A stretch of DNA of 64,000 nt from Candidatus Poribacteria bacterium. Its GTDB lineage: Bacteria; Abyssobacteria; SURF-5. The notes under the pieces were generated by a model, which was not told the DNA's origin, ran no database searches, and worked only from the letters and a program-made list of their open reading frames with translations. Positions 60,757 to 64,000 of the stretch are shown here, one piece after another (position 1 is the first letter of the stretch; every line of letters starts with the position of its first letter). The stretch is taken from assembly GCA_016215705.1 (NCBI GenBank), contig JACRIR010000051.1:8851-72850 (forward strand), in the 5' to 3' direction. A program made the position numbers and the translations under genes.

Positions 60757-62477
60757 CTGTTTCTTCGCGAGAGCGCCAGAAGCTCCTGGGCATGCTTGAG
60801 CGAGATTTGGCCGGTTGCCCCGCCGCCGAGCATTCTCGCAATTTCTTGCACACGTTCGCGGCCCGCGGGAAACGTGATCTCGGTGCGAGTGCGTCCGCCG
60901 CTCACAATCTTGTCAACGACGATGTGGTTATCGGCCATGGCGGCTATTTGTGGCAGATGTGTTACGCAGATGACTTGATGCGAACCCGCCACGGAGAGCA
61001 GCTTTTCCCCGATGGGCATTCCCATGCTTGCGCCGACGCCGGCGTCTATCTCGTCGAATATGATCACCGGGACCTTGTCGGTTTCAGCCAGTATTGTTCG
61101 GATTGCAAGCATGATGCGCGATATTTCGCCTCCGGACGCGATTGCCCGCAGCGGTCGGGGAGGCTCGCCCACGTTGGCCGACAGAAAGAATTCGACTCTG
61201 TCCACCCCCGTGCTCCAGAGTCTCCAGCGTTTTTCTTTATACTGCACGAGTCCTTCCGCGTCATGCTCCTGCCGGACGGAAACCAGGAATCTCGCTTTTC
61301 CCATGCCGAGGTCTCGCAGGTGCATTTCTATCTTTTTCTCAAGCAGCGCCGCGGCCTCGCTCCGCTTCTGAGATAACACAAATGCCACCTTGCCGGTTTC
61401 CTCTCGAAGATGCTCCATCTCCTGTTCAAGCCTGGTTCTTTCTCCGGATGAGTCGGCGAGCTGATTATACTCCTCATGCATGGTTCGTTTCAGTTCAATC
61501 AGTTCCCGGAGAGAATTGCAGCCGTGGCGTCGTTTCAATCTTGATATTGTCTCGAGGCGCCGCTCGAGAGTTTCCAATTCGGCCGGGTCATACTCGAGTT
61601 TCGATGAATAGACCCGAAGCATTTCCGCCAGTTCGGAGAACCTGAACTTCAGTTCCTCATACTGCGCGAGAGATTGCCGAAATGGGAGGTCGATATCGGC
61701 TATCTCCTTGAGCGCTTGCATTATGTTTTCCCACATATTGACCAGAGGTTGAGAGTGAGTCTCGCCCCCATAGAGCGTGTCATATGCGTCGGTAGCCAGA
61801 CGGAAAAGTTTCTCCGAGTTTGCGATGACATCGCGCCGCGACTTGATCTCCTCGTCCTCGCCTTCCTTGAGTTCCGCACGGTCGAGCAATTCGAGTTCTT
61901 GCTGTAGTTCTGCAACACGTTGGCCGAGTGATGCTTCTCTTGCGAGGAAGCGCTCCAAAGACGATACGAGATGTTTCAGTTCCTGGTAACGTTGGCGGAC
62001 AACGGCGGCGTCCGCCCCTAATCCCGCAAAATCATCGAGAAGAGAGAGATGCCTTTCCGGGCTCATGAGTGATTGGTGTTCGTGCTGGCCGTGCATATCA
62101 ACAAGCAGGCTTCCGACTTTGGATAGCAGGCTCAACGTCGCGACGGTCCCATTTAGGAAACATCTGCTCTTGCCTTCTATGCTGATAATTCGTCGGAGGA
62201 CCAACTCATCGTGTGTCCCGTCGAGTTCCATCGAGTCCAGCAAATCCTTTACATGTATGCAATTGCTGATATCGAAGAGCGCCTGAATGTCCGCCATCTC
62301 GGCGCCCTTTCGGATGAAGACACCGGCTGCCCTTTCGCCGAGCAGAAGGCTCATCGCGTCCACTATTATGGATTTCCCGGCGCCGGTCTCACCAGTCAAT
62401 ACGTTGAGACCTGTTTTCCAGGGAATGACAAGATCGTCGATCAACGCGAAGTTTCGGATGTGTAGGGTCTCGAGCAT
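60753..62477 (-). CDS. recN: DNA repair protein RecN
   Basis: The 574-aa SMC-like ATPase works in double-strand-break repair. The N-terminus is LETLHIRNFALIDDL with Walker A GETGAGKSI, then coiled-coil arms. The C-terminus has the signature LRAIASGGEISRIMLAI and Walker B VPVIIFDEIDAGVG. The family-typical VTHLPQIAA follows. It is 3 bp from the NAD kinase gene and overlaps the FG-GAP gene. Confidence 0.96.
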   Translation of the reverse strand: MLETLHIRNFALIDDLVIPWKTGLNVLTGETGAGKSIIVDAMSLLLGERAAGVFIRKGAEMADIQALFDISNCIHVKDLLDSMELDGTHDELVLRRIISIEGKSRCFLNGTVATLSLLSKVGSLLVDMHGQHEHQSLMSPERHLSLLDDFAGLGADAAVVRQRYQELKHLVSSLERFLAREASLGQRVAELQQELELLDRAELKEGEDEEIKSRRDVIANSEKLFRLATDAYDTLYGGETHSQPLVNMWENIMQALKEIADIDLPFRQSLAQYEELKFRFSELAEMLRVYSSKLEYDPAELETLERRLETISRLKRRHGCNSLRELIELKRTMHEEYNQLADSSGERTRLEQEMEHLREETGKVAFVLSQKRSEAAALLEKKIEMHLRDLGMGKARFLVSVRQEHDAEGLVQYKEKRWRLWSTGVDRVEFFLSANVGEPPRPLRAIASGGEISRIMLAIRTILAETDKVPVIIFDEIDAGVGASMGMPIGEKLLSVAGSHQVICVTHLPQIAAMADNHIVVDKIVSGGRTRTEITFPAGRERVQEIARMLGGGATGQISLKHAQELLALSRRNR

Positions 62478-62480
62478 ATG

Positions 62481-63341
62481 TTATCTGCGTCCCCAATTGA
62501 GTTTTGTGCGCAGGACCTCGAAGTAACTCTTGTTCGGAGAGGCGGCAAGATTAAGAGAGGAAGGAGACTTCCTCACAATGATATTGTCCCATTGATGAAC
62601 CCGGATGGCGATCTGTCCGTCGATCATCAACCCTGTAGACACTCCCTCCGACACAACGATAACACGCAGCGTCTGCTCGGATGAAAGCACCAGCGGTCTG
62701 TTAGTGAGCATGTGGGGGCATATTGGCGTAAGAACTATTACCTGCGCCTCCGGATAGACTATCGGTCCTCCTGCGGAGAGAGAGTGGGCCGTCGATCCGG
62801 TGGGGGTAGACACGATCAAACCGTCGCAAGCGTAGGACGCAAGGAACTCATTGTCTACGTACGTTTCAAGAGTGAGCATCCGCTCCAGCGAGTCTCGCTG
62901 CACAACGACGTCATTCAGCGCCACATGCTCACGATGTTTCGAGCCATCGTGATGAAAAACAGAACACCCGAGCATCATCCTCTTTTCGATTCTGTGACGG
63001 CCCGCGACCACTTCTTCGAGTGTGGCAAAAACCTCGTCTTCCGTAACCGCCGTAAGAAACCCCAATCCGCCCACCTTGATCCCGATAATGGGGGTCGGGG
63101 CGCCATCCATTTGCTGGGCAATGTTGAGCATCGTGCCGTCGCCGCCAAAGATGATTATCAGGTCGGAACAATTTGTCATCTCTTGCGTGCGGCAAGACTC
63201 TGCGGGGCCGCCGATAGATTTATGCGCCTCGGAATCCAGCGATACTTGTATCCCCCTTTCCAGAAGCCATGCTACGACCCGCTTGATGAGAGGAAACGCG
63301 CTGGTCTTTGTAAGGTTAGCAACTATTCCGATGCGCTTCAT
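62481..63341 (-). CDS. nadK: NAD kinase
   Basis: The 286-aa enzyme phosphorylates NAD to NADP. The start MKRIGIVANLTK is the family N-terminus; the ATG at 63365 overlaps the upstream stop and is a possible alternative. Motifs are IIFGGDGTMLNIA (GGDGT), GFLTAV and ACDGLIVSTPTGSTAHSLSAGGPI. recN follows by 3 bp, a common nadK-recN pairing. Confidence 0.96.
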   Translation of the reverse strand: MKRIGIVANLTKTSAFPLIKRVVAWLLERGIQVSLDSEAHKSIGGPAESCRTQEMTNCSDLIIIFGGDGTMLNIAQQMDGAPTPIIGIKVGGLGFLTAVTEDEVFATLEEVVAGRHRIEKRMMLGCSVFHHDGSKHREHVALNDVVVQRDSLERMLTLETYVDNEFLASYACDGLIVSTPTGSTAHSLSAGGPIVYPEAQVIVLTPICPHMLTNRPLVLSSEQTLRVIVVSEGVSTGLMIDGQIAIRVHQWDNIIVRKSPSSLNLAASPNKSYFEVLRTKLNWGRR

Positions 63342-63361
63342 AGGGCTGCTCTCTCTTGTCG

Positions 63362-63886
63362 TCACCTCAAAAGTCCAATCAGGAATCGTGCAACCAGATT
63401 CCCAAGTGCGTATGTCTGCCAGTTGTCGGATGCGAGGGGCAAGGTTGTTTCCTTTGCTCGAACAGCACGCTGAATTTTTTCACGGCGTTGCTGAGCTTCA
63501 GCCTCGCGTTTCTTGAATTTCTCCCGTTTCTCTTCAAGGTAGCTCTTGTAGATCATGAGCTCCCCCTTGTCGAACCAGAACCCCTGACACGTTGGACAAT
63601 AGTCGATTCGGAGCCCCTGTGGAATGGTTCCCCCCGTTTCTTCGGTGAGATTGAGCGCACAGCGTGGGCACAACCGTGGCTCGTCGCGCGGCTGCCTGGA
63701 GATGTCGTCGAAGTTCACATCCGCCTCCACCCCGACCGCTGAATCACGGCTAATCGCGAAAATGACGTCAGAATCCACCCAGATGCCGGAACATTCCGGA
63801 CACTGGAAAAGGACAAACTTTGCGCCATAATGCCCCTTGACCTCTTGTTGCTCCATTGCAGTTCGACACTTTGCGCAGAGTATCAC
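63362..63886 (-). CDS. zinc-ribbon protein, TFIIB-type zinc-finger-like
   Basis: The product is 174 aa. GTG at 63886 follows AAAGGAACC, and the family-like ILCAKC begins just after. The longer ATG frame to 63988 runs through a repeat hairpin and is less likely. Two zinc ribbons are present: CAKC...CPEC..IWVD and CPRC...CPTCQGFWFDKGEL. The C-terminus is basic and coiled (EEKREKFKKREAEAQQRREK). Function is unknown. Its stop overlaps the ATG at 63365 (ATGA) upstream of the NAD kinase core. Confidence 0.75.
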   Translation of the reverse strand: MILCAKCRTAMEQQEVKGHYGAKFVLFQCPECSGIWVDSDVIFAISRDSAVGVEADVNFDDISRQPRDEPRLCPRCALNLTEETGGTIPQGLRIDYCPTCQGFWFDKGELMIYKSYLEEKREKFKKREAEAQQRREKIQRAVRAKETTLPLASDNWQTYALGNLVARFLIGLLR

Positions 63887-63921
63887 TTCTGGTTCCTTTC
63901 GCCTTGTGCCCTGAGTCTGCC

Positions 63922-63945
63922 GGAATCCCGTGCTTCGCGGGATTC
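63922..63945. repeat. GGAATCCCG hairpin
   Basis: GGAATCCCG (63922-63930) and CGGGATTCC (63937-63945) with a TGCTTC loop, related to the GGGAATCCA element at 29844. It produces a false N-terminus on the zinc-ribbon gene. Confidence 0.7.
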
Positions 63946-64000
63946 CATCAAGCTTCTGCTTCTTTGTCCAATCCTCTTCTTTGTCCAATCCGCAATCCCC

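Noticed and set aside
63887-63988. ATG start for the zinc-ribbon gene
   Set aside because: The extension runs through a GGAATCCCG hairpin repeat; the GTG at 63886 has a ribosome-binding site.

Overview
The window is 64 kb of gene-dense, moderately GC-rich chromosome from a Gram-negative bacterium. An LPS inner-core heptose locus, Kdo2-lipid A-type acyltransferases, an outer-membrane barrel-like protein and a CFI-box-tailed protease all point to a diderm envelope. B12-dependent acyl-CoA mutases, a 2-hydroxyacyl-CoA dehydratase/benzoyl-CoA reductase-like pair, selenocysteine machinery and a molybdopterin oxidoreductase suggest an anaerobic or facultative acyl-CoA degrader. The gene mix resembles Deltaproteobacteria (Desulfobacterota) or an uncultured candidate phylum. 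I cannot name the organism from sequence alone. No tRNA, rRNA, CRISPR array or insertion sequence was recognised.

Layout. 0-4.3 kb: the 3' part of dnaE and an internally duplicated secreted or outer-membrane protein. 4.5-13 kb (+): an envelope operon with an LpxL-type acyltransferase, a deoxyhypusine-synthase-like protein of unknown role, HldE, GmhB, a B12-binding radical SAM protein, a WaaF-type heptosyltransferase and a TMTC-like membrane/TPR protein. 13-15.8 kb (-): a methyltransferase, a small membrane protein, a second heptosyltransferase (WaaC-type, apparently leaderless) and a Cys-rich hypothetical. 16.4-21.3 kb (+): a complete livKHMGF-type ABC importer. 21.6-25.4 kb: a CFI-box subtilase and a membrane-anchored coiled-coil protein. 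26-34.6 kb (+): TetR and MarR regulators and an acyl-CoA cluster (divergent mutase large subunit, crotonase, MmgE/PrpD, CaiB/BaiF CoA-transferase, B12-binding small subunit, DSD1-type PLP enzyme). 34.9-38.6 kb (-): selB and selA. 38.8-45.2 kb (+): a CHRD protein, then carboxyltransferase, biotin carrier, canonical methylmalonyl-CoA mutase large subunit, gamma-carbonic anhydrase and a DUF374 acyltransferase. 45.4-58 kb: an SGNH-like protein, penicillin acylase, molybdopterin oxidoreductase, FAD reductase, glucan phosphorylase, an SDR and the dehydratase-like pair. 58.1-64 kb (-): a 51-aa zinc ribbon, lexA, an FG-GAP protein, recN, NAD kinase and a zinc-ribbon protein.

How it fits together. The 26.7-33.1 kb genes read as one pathway: activate a carboxylic acid to its CoA ester, rearrange its skeleton with B12, then hydrate, decarboxylate or isomerise it. 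The mutase there keeps the carboxylate-binding Tyr and Arg of methylmalonyl-CoA mutase but has lost other near-invariant motifs, so its substrate is probably not methylmalonyl-CoA. The 39.9-44.4 kb genes form a conventional propionyl/methylmalonyl-CoA module without a biotin carboxylase. The single B12-binding small subunit in the window may serve both mutases. This pair is the best candidate for an undescribed system.

Intergenic DNA is full of short dispersed repeats. They include palindromes built on GGGGACA/TGTCCCC, an AGAATCTC/GCTTCGCTCAGAATG inverted pair, a perfect 30-bp palindrome in the TGTAGGGGC family, telomere-like heptamers and a ~31-bp TTTCATAAATACGGTGACG element. These repeats create false N-terminal extensions on several genes, so starts were chosen from ribosome-binding sites and family N-termini.
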